A DNA stretch of 64,000 bases from Doryteuthis pealeii (taxonomy: Eukaryota > Mollusca > Cephalopoda > Myopsida > Loliginidae), in assembly GCA_023376005.1 (NCBI GenBank), contig CM042157.1, forward strand, positions 55,695,287-55,759,286, written 5' to 3'. This document shows positions 37,037-48,214 of the stretch, piece by piece. The position numbers and the translations under genes were made by a program. How positions within the stretch are numbered: the first letter of the stretch is position 1; each line of letters opens with the position of its first letter. The notes under the pieces are model-generated. The model was not told where the DNA came from. It worked only from the letters and a program-made list of their open reading frames with translations, and did no database searches.

Positions 37037-37080
<44 letters not shown>
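37020..37080. repeat. (TA)n microsatellite
   Basis: About 43 bases of TA (37039-37081). A shorter run (37543-37561) bounds the neighbouring fold-back element. Confidence 0.95.
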
Positions 37081-37082
<2 letters not shown>

Positions 37083-37089
37083 GTAAAGG

Positions 37090-37545
37090 GAATTGGATCG
37101 GAAAAAATGAGTAAAGAAAAGAAATGTAGATGGATAAAAATGAATTTAATCGATATCACTTACACGTGTTTCGGTCCGTTTATCAAAATGTATACGGATT
37201 ACGCTATTATTATTATTAAAATAATCAGATGAAGTTGAAATAATGATAATAATAATAATAATAATAGGAAAATGTAAAAATATTCCGTACACAGAGAGAT
37301 GTTTTTTACGACCTTCATCAGAGTGAATTTTTTTATTTTTTGAGTAGAGAAAAATCCATTGGAGACAAAACAGAATTTTAAAATGTTCGAAAAAGAATAT
37401 TTTTTTAATCATTTTTGGAACGCAGAGACCGTTAAAAATTTGAAAGTTTTGGTGGATGGATTTTGATAAACATGTGTAAGTGATATTGATTAAATTCACT
37501 TTTATCCATCTACATTTCTTTTCTTTACTCATTTTTTCCTCATAT
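37090..37545 (-). mobile_element. Penelope-like tail element with ~80 bp inverted ends and a split hammerhead-like motif
   Basis: The arms 37103-37190 and 37455-37540 are inverted copies (gaaatgtagatggataaaa, aatttaatcgatatcactta). On the minus strand the interior carries CTGATGA at 37321-37315 followed by AGGTCGT. About 120 bases later comes ACGGACC then GAAA-CACGTGT-A (37172-37161). GGTCGT and ACGGACC can pair as stem II with one bulge, and ACACGTGT is a self-complementary stem III. The right arm has lost the GAAAC part. The 128-codon ORF over this region is not credible as a gene. Confidence 0.5.
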
Positions 37546-37558
37546 ATATATATATATA

Positions 37559-37890
37559 TATGTGAAGAAAGGAAGTGAATCCGACGGTATGTAGTATATT
37601 AAGAAAAATGAAAAAACACAGGTTTAAATGGGTTAAGTGGTGAGTTTATTGGCCGACGCTGCAGTGTTTTGATCTATTAATTAGATCATCTTCAGGGCAT
37701 TTGTTGGTATATGGAAGGTGATAAAAATTATTTATCACAGAATAACGAGAAAAGCGAGTGGTAGTTATTGTTATTCAGTCTGTTTAAAAATTTTTGAGGT
37801 TTGAAAAAAGGGACAGTTTGAAATATGACGTCAAATATTCACTTTTATGGCGTGAGTATGGGACGGTGTAGGTGTGTGTATCGAAAGGAA
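37559..37890 (-). mobile_element. Penelope-like repeat, left copy of an inverted pair
   Basis: Near-identical in reverse complement to 50033-50366. Minus-strand order: tcctttcgatacacacacc, a ttattctgtgataaataat block, ctgaagatgatctaattaat, agatcaaaacactgcagcgt, cggccaataaactcacca, tactacataccgtcggattc. The hammerhead-like GAAAC of the other copy is AAAAC here. Confidence 0.85.
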
Positions 37891-38529
37891 ACATTGTGCA
37901 TTTTTTAGGTGTGTGGTGTGTGTGTGTGTGTGTGTATAATTTTTTTTTGCGATGAACGACAGCGGGAAATAAACCTTAAGGTTGTGTGTGTGTGTGTGTG
38001 TATTGGTAAGAGGTAGGGGAAGAGAGGTGTCATGGGCGTCAAAAGAATTTTTTTATTTTTTATATTAAGAGAAGAGAAGGAAGTCTGGATGGGGGGGGGG
38101 GAATTAAAAAAGTGAAAAAAATTTTTAGTAAGAGTTCTGTTAAAGTTTTGAATATTGTTGTTTTATTGTTGGAACTGATTATGTGACGATTAATATATAT
38201 TTTAATATTACAAATTATGTATAAGTGAATGAATTATTGTTATTATTATTATTATTATTATAGTTTTTATATTTATTTTTAATTACATTATTGTTATAAT
38301 TTTGTATATGTCTTTATATTATTATTGTTATAATGATAATTATTATTATAGTATTATTATATTTATTGTTGTATTGTAAAAACACGGATTTTTCGACAAA
38401 TTTGGTATACCTAATATATTTATATATATAAATATCCAGAGGATGTATTTATTTGTTTTTTCATATTTGTATACTTGCATACCATTGGATTTATTTCTTT
38501 TTTTTCTTATATATATAAAACCTAAAATT

Positions 38530-38685
38530 AATTATCTTACCTCTTTCTGTTGGTTTCTTGACTAAAAATTTAATGTATTAATGATACAATCATAAAATGA
38601 AATTCAAGACTTTCATCTGGTGATTGTATTTTTAATACATTAAACTTTTAGTCTCAAAACCAACAGAAAGAGGTGATATATATAT
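38530..38685. mobile_element. fold-back element with ~55 bp arms
   Basis: acctctttctgttggtttc at 38540 pairs with ccaacagaaagaggt at 38660. The arms continue through ttaatgtattaatgatacaa and its imperfect complement. The loop is about 30 bases, and a TA run follows the right arm. Confidence 0.85.
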
Positions 38686-39221
38686 ATATATATATATATA
38701 ATATCAACATTTTTATCATGAATCAAAAAAAAGTTTGGTTTGAATTATTCAGAAGGTTATTGAATACAAAAGACATGAAAATATTTAGACGGTACAATAT
38801 TAAAAAAAACTGTGACTATAAAAAATAAGATGAGGATACTCATCCATATAGACAAGTATATGATAATGATAATTCCTTAACTCGAAAATTAAGATAGAAA
38901 ATAGGTGTGGTCTCCTTGACTGGAGTAAAGAAAATATTCTCTATTTGAAAGTGCCAGGTGTTTAATCTAAAAGCAGCATCACCTGCAAGTTGATAGGTTT
39001 GAAATAACACTTGCTAAATTAGTTTGCTCAGTTTAAGAACAAGAAATTGGCTAGATATCTGCAACAAGTATAAGAAAAACATGTTTCTTCTTATTGATTC
39101 TCACAACAGATATTTAAAACAAATTTTTGTTTTAGTTAAATGAACAGTAAAATATTTATAAGCTTTATCTTGATGGTCAATATACTTTGACCAAATTATT
39201 TATACAATAAATCATACTCTT

Positions 39222-39590
39222 AAAATGCCCTGTTGGTAGGGTGAAGAATAAGCTGGCTGTATCCCATGTAGGGGGTAAGATCCCATTGCACACAAAAAGG
39301 GGTGTCCTGGCCATAACACTAAACTGCATCTGGTGGTGAAGCTTCAGTTCTGGAGATCTGGGGAGTGTTGAATACCCTTCATTGCCATTACCTCAGGTCC
39401 ACTTTAACAGAGTGGTAGCACCTATTACGGTCCCATGTATGGGACAAATAAATTGTTTAAAAATTATTAGTATCCTATAGGACTGTGCAAAAAAAAAGAA
39501 CTTTTTAAAAACAACTATTTAAAAAATGTTAATGAACATAATTCCCTAATCTCTAGGTATAAAATAACCCTTGATAAATCAATCAATCAT
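39222..39590 (+). repeat. interspersed repeat family B
   Basis: Full-length type: gccctgttggtagggtgaag, catctggtggtgaagcttca, gttctggagatctggggagt, gagtggtagcacctattacg, and aggtataaaataacccttga. Confidence 0.8.
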
Positions 39591-40382
39591 ATATACTATT
39601 TTTCATCTAAAGAGCATAAACTAGAGATTAATTGTTTTTTTGTTTGGTTTTTTTTTTTTTCAAATTTTATTTAGCTTGGTGAAAAAAAATGCTGCAAATA
39701 ATGTAATATAGTAAATTATAAATATTTTTGTTGTTACAAATGATGATTTGATATTTGAACCAACTGCTCATACTGTCTTTAAGTTTTGATAAGATAGAAT
39801 GATAGACTTTTATGTTGAAATTAAGTAGTTTCTTTTACATTTCATGTTTATTGAAGTGTTTCTTTCTTATAAGCTTGTGTAGGACTTGGTGAAAAGTGGT
39901 TAATGTCTGTTTATTTTATGAGTTGATTTATTTAATGGAAAGTATATAGTAATCTTTCTTTCCTGTATCTTTTGTGGGTCTGGATGGTTAGTTCTAAAAG
40001 AAGTTTTAATTTCCATTTACATGAATCACAAGATATTGCTCAATGTGAAAGATTAATGGGAACAAGTTAGCATACAATATGTATAAATCATCCTAACCAA
40101 TATGTTTAATTATAGTGTTGTGTTTTAATTTTCATATTAGGACTTTGGTTTTAGGGCTTCAAAGAACCTTTGTACATTACTCTGTACTTTGAACTTGAAA
40201 AATCATTGTTTTTATGCAAACCTTTGTTAATGAGTCAATCAAACTTTTACTTTAATCTCTCTCTCTCTCTTTTTTTATCTTTTTGTAAATGAAAGTTGTT
40301 TTTAATTTTAATTTTCATTGTATAATTAAACATTATTTCCTCTATTTTGATTGTCGAACAAAATATATTTTGTTATTTTCAG

Positions 40383-42981
40383 GTTATTTAAAAATCCAGA
40401 AAGCGAGATTGAAAATTCTCTTCATGGGAATTCTGCCTGCGGTGGTATCAGTGGTGGTGGTAGCAGCAGTAGTAGTGGTGGTGGTGGTTTTGTTATTGGC
40501 AGTGGTGTTGGTGTCTTGGAACAAGAGCTGAAGAGAGCAAGCAAGTATAGTGATAGTGCATCATCTTTGAGTGGTACTTCTCTGAATGGTACTGACACAT
40601 CCACAGACCAATTTGATACGTTCAGCCCAACAACAAGTCATAATGATTCTGACCATCCATCCACATTGCTTGACAATGGAGTGTTTGTATCATCTGCTCA
40701 CACAAAACCCAATCCTGCTGATCACAACAACTCTCACATCATCAATTCTGAGAATGAAGATCACACAATACACACCAAATACAATTCCAACATTGACAAT
40801 GTGGATTTTCTCAACAAGCATCAACAAATAGACAACTTTGTGTGCATTCAAACTGAACACGCTATTGACATTGCAACTGGAGATAAGTGTCCACCAGTGC
40901 GTGAGGTCATTTCCCCTGGGATTGCTAGCCCCATGGAAATAGTCTCAGACCAAACCTCTGATCAGGGTTCCAGCTACCCTGTTACTCCTCCCAATAGCTT
41001 TATGGATTCCAATTTTAGCGCATACATGAAGGATTACAATTTGCCCAGTTTTAATAGTGCTGAGATGGTGCAGCGTATAAAGGAAAAGAAAGCAACACTT
41101 GATATCCATGACGAACCAGAGAACAATGGAACAAATTCCAAGAACCATTCCTTACACTTTCCATATACCCCACAGAACAGTTCTATAGAGAGCGAATTCG
41201 ACAGTGGTATTCATAAGACTTTGAGTCCAGATATCATAGATGATATTCTTGAAAAGATCAATGAAGCCAATCCCCATTCAAGAGCAGCTATCAATCCAAA
41301 TTATGCAAAAAGATCCAATGGTGAGAACATGGGTTTTCTCAGCTGTTCAGATTTTGATACATCTCTTGCAGATTCCTCTAACAGTGAAAATGTTACTGAT
41401 GTTGCTTATTCTTTAGCCAATGAGTTAATCCAAAATTCACTAGAGTCCTACCCATATGTAAACAAATTAGTTGAACCTCTAAAGGAAGATGAGAAAAGAT
41501 TAGCTCCTCTTGTCAAATCTCGAAGTGAGGGCAATACCATTAACTTAGGTATCAAGAATGAATGCCCCAAATCTCAAAGTGATGTTGCAAACCTATCCAA
41601 TGTCCTTGAAACTGAGTATGCTCGGCAATTTGATCCCTTTAACGGAGCATTAGAATACACACATTTTTCACTGGACTTTTCAGACTACATGGCTAAGAGG
41701 GGAGTATCAGAAAGTGCTTCAAAAATTAGTTGTGGGTCTTATTCAGATGATTTAACTGTAAGTTCAGACAGTATCAAATCTGATGATGGGCTCATTATAA
41801 GGAAAGATATGCTTAAAGAAAAAGTTAAAACTCAAGATCATTCCAAACTACTGGATCCTAATTCACTGCCAGATGAACCCCAGCAAGTGTCTCCCAAAGT
41901 TCTAATGCCCCCTGATAGTATTCTAAGCAGTATTGAAGACAACCTATCTGACCTAACCACTGTATCTCCCACAAAGAGTAATCTTGCCCCCGATGCATCT
42001 ACCAGTGATGTAGAAAGTGAGTCAAATAATGAGGAAGAAAATGACTCAGACCCAGAACAAGGTGATAAGGATTTTGCTGCTGAATTGCGAGAGAAACTGA
42101 GTCAAATTGGTACAAGTGACTCTCTGCTTCATGGTCCGGAGAATGAAGGTATTTTCTCTCCTGAAGAGCTGAGATCTGGTATCCAGCGAATGTCCTTCAC
42201 TAACAACACTGCCGTTGCTCCTCCCAACCAAATTGCAAATTTCTCTGCCGAGGCTTTGCGCCAGAAACTTGAAAAGATTGCCCTTGATGAAAATGGTGCT
42301 GTGGGAGGGTTAAGAGAATATACCTATGACAGTGATTCAGAGTCTGAGGTCAGCCCAGCCATAGCTGAGAGCAGTATTCATACAGTTGAATCAGCTAACC
42401 CTTCTCCACGGCCTCTTAGTAGTGGATTGATGGAAGTAATTGAGGAGAATGAGGAGGAAGAAGAGGAGGAGGATGAAGAAGGAAAGGTGGAAGAAAAGAA
42501 AGAACAGCAGCAACCAAAAAAGGAAGTGAAACAACCACAGCCTCAAAAGACTTTAAAAAGCAGTGGTGGGGCTGAAAGACCAGCTCCACATACCCAGGTG
42601 CTTCTCAGGCATGATGTCTCTTTAAGTGAAAGCCCTTTAGTCACTGAACCAAGTATTGAAGTCATTAACAAACAAACCAGCCAGAGTAGTTTTGATACTT
42701 ACTTGGAACCAGTCGTGCTCCGGCGGCAAGGAAACAAGGAAGTATTTCACACCACAGCTGGTAGGATCAGTATTTCTATTGACAGTACCCCAGGTGATGG
42801 TGTATCCCCATTGCTCCTTGACAAAGAAAGTAGTGAAGACATTGGCATCCTGGATTACAAACAGACTCACCGTGAGGTAGGAGAAATCTTGGCTCGGGCT
42901 AAAAGCGCCATATTGCGTGCCGATGCTGAGCTTATGTTGTCGTCCTCGTCCTTATGTGCTGGTGTGGATGCTTGCTTGCAG
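40383..42981 (+). CDS. prune: prune homolog, giant tail exon (disordered, acidic)
   Basis: 2,599 bases, 866 codons after completing the Arg from exon D (R-LFKNPESEIE). A Gly/Ser-rich stretch (GGGSSSSSGGGG at about 40450-40490) is followed by LEQELKRASKYSDSASSLSG, matching PRUNE1 VDKELDRASNSLISG. At about 40975-41100 YPVTPPNSFMDSNF and LPSFNSAEMVQRIKEK match PRUNE1 PPTPMNSLVDE and LPKLSAEAVFEK. These two anchors prove the exon belongs to the gene. The rest is Ser/Asp/Glu/Asn-rich and probably unfolded, with a Glu run at about 42436-42500. A related helical motif recurs (42070, 42151, 42238). It ends with EILARAKSAILRADAELML, a likely helix, then a donor CAG|GTAATC in phase 0. Vertebrate PRUNE2 also has a long acidic middle before a BCH domain; no BCH domain was found here. 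Confidence 0.93.
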
Positions 42982-43362
42982 GTAATCAGCTTATTGTTTG
43001 GTCTACAAGATTTGTTTGTTCTTGCTTTCTCTTATGTAATTAGTAAATACTTAGTGTTTCATGAATTAGTTTGGCTGATGTTTTTTGTTTTAGTTATCAG
43101 ACTCAAGGGATACAACTCTGTATTGTTATAGTAAATATCCTAATAACCTTTTAATGTTTCTAGAAACATTTTGATTTCTTATTATTCATTTATTTATTTA
43201 AAGATTTCCTTAAGAAATTTAAAAAAAAAAAAACATGCACACTAAATTTTCCTGATTCATGACAGTTTGATTTATATATCTATATTTTAGAAAATGTAAC
43301 ATCTGTCTATATTTCTGAGATGAAGTGTTATTGTTATTATTATTATTCTCTATACATTGCAG
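42982..43362 (+). other. last prune intron
   Basis: 381 bases. Reading through the donor stays open for 49 hydrophobic codons to 43131, but this is intron-like (TTTGTT-rich) with a good donor before it. The acceptor is preceded by TTATTATTATTATTCTC and ends CATTGCAG. Confidence 0.7.
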
Positions 43363-43491
43363 AATGCTATATTCATCTTAGTTGCTGTACTCCAATGTTT
43401 TGCCATTGTATTGAAGAAGGCTGGAGAGTACATTAGCCAAAATGTTACGAGTATAGCAACCAAAATGAGTATAGCAGTCCGCAGTGTGTAG
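43363..43491 (+). CDS. prune: prune homolog, probable terminal coding exon with a hydrophobic segment
   Basis: Follows a good acceptor (TACATTGCAG) and continues phase 0 from the giant exon. It encodes NAIFILVAVLQCFAIVLKK, then AGEYISQNVTSIATKMSIAV and RSV, then TAG at 43489-43491. The first 17 residues are hydrophobic enough for a membrane helix and are followed by two Lys. The C-terminal 25 residues are polar and amphipathic. That arrangement is what tail-anchored proteins show. Vertebrate PRUNE1 lacks such a segment, and I do not recognise this end in any family. It could instead be one alternative end, with other isoforms splicing beyond the window. Confidence 0.65.
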   Translation, partial: NAIFILVAVLQCFAIVLKKAGEYISQNVTSIATKMSIAVRSV

Positions 43492-43884
43492 AGGGTAACT
43501 TTAGCACTTGGACATTTGATTCAGCTAAATATTTACATCATTAATTTTACCTTTAATTTTTATTGACTATCTAATGTCCAATTTATGTGATTAATGTTCA
43601 ATGTTGAATTAATTCCATTGACAAGAAAGAAGATTATTGAAAAATGGATATTTACTGTATAAAATAAGTGCATTTTTATAAATAGGCTACAGACTTATTG
43701 ATTTATATATAACAAAGATCCAATAAGATAAATATAACTCTTTATATACAATCCTTAAAACTTCACTAATAATTATTTTCTTTTTAGTTTTAAGAAAGTT
43801 TTTAAGGATTCATACATATGAATTTTATAGATTTTAGAAAGTTGAGTTTAGTTTAACTTAAGTAAAATTAATAATAATGATAAT
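43492..43884 (+). other. probable 3' untranslated region
   Basis: AT-rich and non-coding after the stop at 43491. I see no consensus AATAAA before 43880; the variants AATAAG (about 43665, 43717) and ATAAAA occur. The first AATAAA is around 44558, beyond a LINE fragment, so the transcript end cannot be fixed by eye. Confidence 0.4.
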
Positions 43885-44175
43885 AAAAGTGAAAATATAA
43901 ACAAATACTTGAATCTTGCCAAAAAGCTGAAAAAGCTGGGGAACATGAATGTGACGGTCATACCAATTGTAGTCTGTGTCCTTAAAACAGTCCCCAAAGA
44001 ACTGGAAAGGAAACAGGAGGAATTGGAGATCAGAGGAAGATTTGAGACCATTTAGACCACAGCACTGTAAAGATCAGCTAGAAGAGTCCTGGAGACCTGA
44101 GGAGACTTGCTGTCACTTAGACTTTAAAGAAAAACTACTAGCTAAAACTGATGTGAAAAACTTGCAGAGAGTAGA
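43885..44175 (+). pseudogene. non-LTR retrotransposon ORF2 C-terminal remnant, copy 2
   Basis: One frame reads LAKKLKKLGNMNVTVIPIVV, then CVLKTVPKELERK and EELEIRGRFETI, followed by a stop. It parallels 29265-29590 (VIPIVVGALGTVPKDLEK-type text). Bases 44095-44160 continue the homology with ctgatgtgaaaaacttgcag. Confidence 0.65.
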
Positions 44176-44659
44176 TAAAAATAACAATAACTTTTGATAA
44201 TCATAATAATGATAATAGTTTTAAAAGAGGTCTGTGCACTTAGTAATTTTTAAAGTTTTAAGCTGAATGAAAACGGTTTTGGTTTTTCCATTATTATGTA
44301 TGACAGAGAATTGATCTCTAGAAAACTGAAAAGACTCAATATTAAGCATCCACTCATATTTTATGTATGCTAATCTGTTTGTACTATAATGAATTAAACT
44401 GTATTTAAGAAATAGTACTTAGTGACACATATTTCTTGTAATTTAACCCTATCATATACAGAAAATATGTGGGAAATGTTATATTTTATCTGGAAATATA
44501 AATATAATGGCATGACAACTTTGTTTTTTTCAACAGTCTAATTAATCTAAAAAATTTAATAAATTTGTTTATTCTTCACAAGAAAACAAGAAAACTACTA
44601 AATTGCCACGGATTTAAATGCTGTTATTTCATGAGTAAAATAGAAGTTGGGTGGAGGTC

Positions 44660-44845
44660 TAGCAGGCAAACGTTCTCAACTGGAGGCTATATGCTCCTGC
44701 CAATCCCTTAACATTTTTTGTTGTCCAGGCAAACAAAAAATGTTTAATTATAAAGATACAATAGGACTTATAAACATCTAATGGTTATGAGTAAAATAGG
44801 AATCAAAGGGGTTCATAGGTAAAAAAAAAAGTTGAGAACCAAATG
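44660..44845. mobile_element. possible hAT-type MITE
   Basis: gttctcaactggaggc near 44672 pairs with agttgagaacc near 44830. The terminal form is like the hAT MITE at 17066, but exact ends and an 8-base duplication are not clear. Confidence 0.5.
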
Positions 44846-46499
44846 CCATCAGACATGAAAACAGGTATATAACTGAATTCTTTTCTGTTCCCAAAAAATA
44901 ATGCCTCCAATTGATTTCCATGGATCATACAACAGATATAGAGTTAGGAATAACAATGCTGGAGAGAGCAAATTTTCAGTTATAAAATGTTATTTTAAAT
45001 ATTGTGAAAATAAGTTCTATCTATAAAACAAAATAGGTAATATGATTAGTGAAAAAAAGAGTTGATTGTAAAGTATATTCTGTCACAAACTGCAGTTTTG
45101 AGTAAATATTTAAACTCTTCTTTTATCCTAATGTAATATATGGATAAGCAAATATACTGACAACTTTTAATAGAATGTCATAGAACTTAAATTGAATCAC
45201 AATTCATTCCTGACAAAAATTGAATTTAAAAAAATTTTTCTTTTAGTATGAAGTTTATATTATAAAGAGGAGTATATAAATAAGTACTACTTCCACACAA
45301 TATTTACAAAAATTCACCTTCTTAAAATCAAAAATCACATTTTCAGACTAAAATTTTCTTATCGAATTCTAAAATGGTAGAGTTTTCTTCTCTACCCTTA
45401 TATTTTTTTTATAAATATATTTCAAGGGAAACTGCTTTCATTTCTAAATGTTGTTTGATTCTTTGTTTCATGTAAATGGATTTTCACTTAGCATTGAAAT
45501 CTGTTTTGATATTTCCAAATTATAAATAAACACCTAACTTCTTTTCTGTTTGCTTGCTCAGCACCCTTTTTGCACATTGGTCAGAATTGAAGATATTTTA
45601 CTTTCAATGTGCACTTATCTACACTGAAGTATTTACCTTGAAATATATCTAGGCTAATCAGATATTGCCTGATGTGTGAGAAAATCCATTGTCTTATCCT
45701 TCACTATATTTACCATTTTATTTATCCTATTAGTATCAAGGTTAGTACTACAGAAATAGTACTGCACTGGAGGATACAAATCCATGGGTGCAATCCTTGT
45801 TCATTTTGAATAACAACAACTTTGGACTTGAAGCAAAAACAAAAAAGATTATTGGGTAGTCTACAAAAAATCACCTTTATTAACATGACACATATATGAA
45901 AATCACAAAAATATTATATGTATAATTTTAATAGCATGTGATATTAAATTGATGAAGACTGTTATCATTATTTGCTTCAAGTGAACATTTACATTTTAGT
46001 TGTGCTTATCTCATTGTTTCAAATAAGTATCTTCATTTTTACTTATTCCAACATAAAGTTGTGTTTGAAACAAAATACAGATATTTGCATTTTAATGTAG
46101 TTTTATGATTAAGCAAGTTATATAAAAAGGTTATTTTTTGGCAAATTTACTTATTTTTTTTGTTTCTCTTTTATGATTAAGATTAAATTAAATATTAATT
46201 GATTGTTATTAAAATACATTTAAGATTAATTAATTTTATCAATTTGATTATAGAATTTCAAGTGTTAAGAGTAAATTTTTTTTTACAAGCTTATTGCTTG
46301 AAATAAATATCTTAAAATCATTTAAAGAAAACTAATATATATAGTAAAATAATGGATGGTCTGCTTTTGAGAAATTTATTTTATACATAACATCTATTTA
46401 AAATAGCAAAATATCTATTCACAAAAGAAAGATTGTTTTTTATTTACCTGTAGGTATTTGTCTATTTGGAATTGAAAAATGTGAATATCTTAATTTTTA

Positions 46500-46500
<1 letters not shown>

Positions 46501-46554
<54 letters not shown>

Positions 46555-46557
46555 ACC
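46501..46557. repeat. (TA)n-(CA)n microsatellite
   Basis: About 44 bases of TA followed by acacacatacac. Confidence 0.95.
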
Positions 46558-48214
46558 AACCGATGTATTATGCATCCATAAATACTGCAGTTTGTTTTAT
46601 ATTAAGGATTCCAAGAGCAAGAACAAACAAGTTTTATTGGTTTATTTTTGTACTAAATGCCATGCTGTTTTTTTTCGTAGATTTTGTTTGCTACCATGTT
46701 CTTCCCTGTTATTTATTTTGGTTTATTATTCTCCTATGGTGGATTTCCTCCCTTTTTCTACTAATATTATTTTGTCACACCCTCCTTGCTCATGCTAAAA
46801 GCAAAAAACAGTTTTTGCAATTCACCAACTTATTTCCCTATGGAAGATAAATGTTCATAATTCATTTCACCTTTTTTCTTGAATTCTAAAAGCACTTGTC
46901 TCTCTCACTTCTCACATTCATTTCTGCCATTGATTCTTATTATTGACAAGTATTGTCTATATATCATTTCTTCCATGTCATATACATTTTTACATATCTA
47001 TTTCTGTCATTCATTATTCATTTCTCTTGATTACTGGGTAAAAAAGAAAAAAAATCCTACAATTCTACACTGGAACTGTTTACAGATGCTCGATACATTA
47101 GATTTTTTTTTAAACACCAAGACACATTTTATTTCAGTTTTGTTTTGTTTCAGAAGGAATGGAGACCAACTTTCTTGTTTCACAAATCTTCCTCATAAAA
47201 GAAATTTTTTACTTATTGATTATAGATTTATTCCAAAAATATCGATATTTATATTTAATGAATATTTATTTTTTATGTTCAATATTGATTAATTAATATA
47301 TAATCAACTGTATGTTTGTCCGTGAGATTACATAAAAGCTGCATGTTTTCTTCTTTTTATCTATATTTTTAGAATATCAATCAGATTTATTCCCCCCCCC
47401 CAAAAAAAAAAAGGTACCCACTTTTAGTGACCCAAAATATTTCCTTTTATACATTTCAATTCTATGAAATATTCAGTTTATATTAAAGTTGCTATATGTG
47501 ACTACAGTATGGGACAAAAAAAAATCAGCTTACATAACATTTTTTATTAAGACAATTGTTGAAGTTCATGACAAGTTAGGACAATTTATGACCACTTAAT
47601 ATTTGGTAGGGTATCCATACAATGGTTTTACTCTGATAATTTCCAGTTTTCATATAATTTTTGAGGATTCAATTTCTTTGCAATATCACGAAGCGGTAGT
47701 CCACAAAAAATGTATGCCCCAATATTGACCTTTTTTCAACTTAAATAACTACCCTATGTTACATTGCCCACATCAACAAACAAAAGATACCAATGTTGAT
47801 CATCTTGTGGAAGATAGGTAACAGAAGATGCTCATTTTAAAAGTTTATCTAACTTTAATTTCTTTTTTGAGGTCCAGGAGAGACATATGGCCCAGTGACT
47901 GCTTATCATTAAATAGTTGTATTTGCTGGGTCCATACCTTCAAGATTCAGCCCAGAATAAGATATCTTGGAATGTTCTAACTTTTAAGTGGATGTAGGAT
48001 ATGAGTTTGCTTGTTTGTTGCCTTCACAGTGACTTTCTCTGAAAAAAGGCTTAAGCTTTGCTGCACATGGTTCTATATTGTCTTCAGTGACATCACCAAT
48101 CTTGTCCCCAGGCTTTATTTTTATGGTTAAATTGACGTGTAGATCACATCTGGGTTCACATATTTAACTCCAAGAATCCAGTTGGCAATTCACTCAGTTA
48201 TATCATGAACAATA

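Larger units (their letters stand above)
24142..40382 (+). other. 16.2 kb prune intron
   Basis: Separates the DHHA2 exons from the long-tail exon. It holds a family B fragment (24300-24480), a fold-back element (25862-26450), a possible alternative 3' exon (27800-28040), LINE, mariner, SINE and Penelope-like fragments, and microsatellites. Stretches 24500-25860, 26460-27790, 28050-29260, 31070-33070, 35520-35930 and 39600-40380 are AT-rich with no supported gene. Acceptor TGTTATTTTCAG. Confidence 0.85.
44176..48214. other. 4 kb with no supported gene
   Basis: AT-rich. It holds a small hAT-like MITE (44660-44845), a TA array (46501-46557) and, at 47505-48190, a complex stretch that looks like an old transposon on the minus strand but matches no family I can name. 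ORFs at 46466-47292 are hydrophobic because the DNA is T-rich and show no start context or splice logic. Confidence 0.6.

Noticed and set aside
37146..37532. 128-codon minus-strand ORF
   Set aside because: It spans the inverted ends and AT-rich middle of a repeat, and the Ile run comes from an ATA/ATT tract.
40289..40382. ORF start upstream of the giant exon (ATG at 40351)
   Set aside because: An acceptor at 40381-40382 joins in phase with exon D and completes the Arg codon. Bases before it are intron.
42982..43131. Open frame continuing 49 codons past the giant exon
   Set aside because: A good donor (CAG|GTAATC) precedes it, the codons are intron-like, and a phase-matched acceptor with a stop exon lies 380 bases on.
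46466..47292. Hydrophobic ORFs that look like membrane proteins
   Set aside because: T-rich DNA gives Phe/Leu/Ile-rich readings in any frame. There is no splice, promoter or family support, and one ORF starts in a TA array.
47505..48190. Possible Tc1-like or other DNA transposon on the minus strand
   Set aside because: The sequence is complex and starts with cagtatgggacaaaa, but no transposase motif could be read with confidence.
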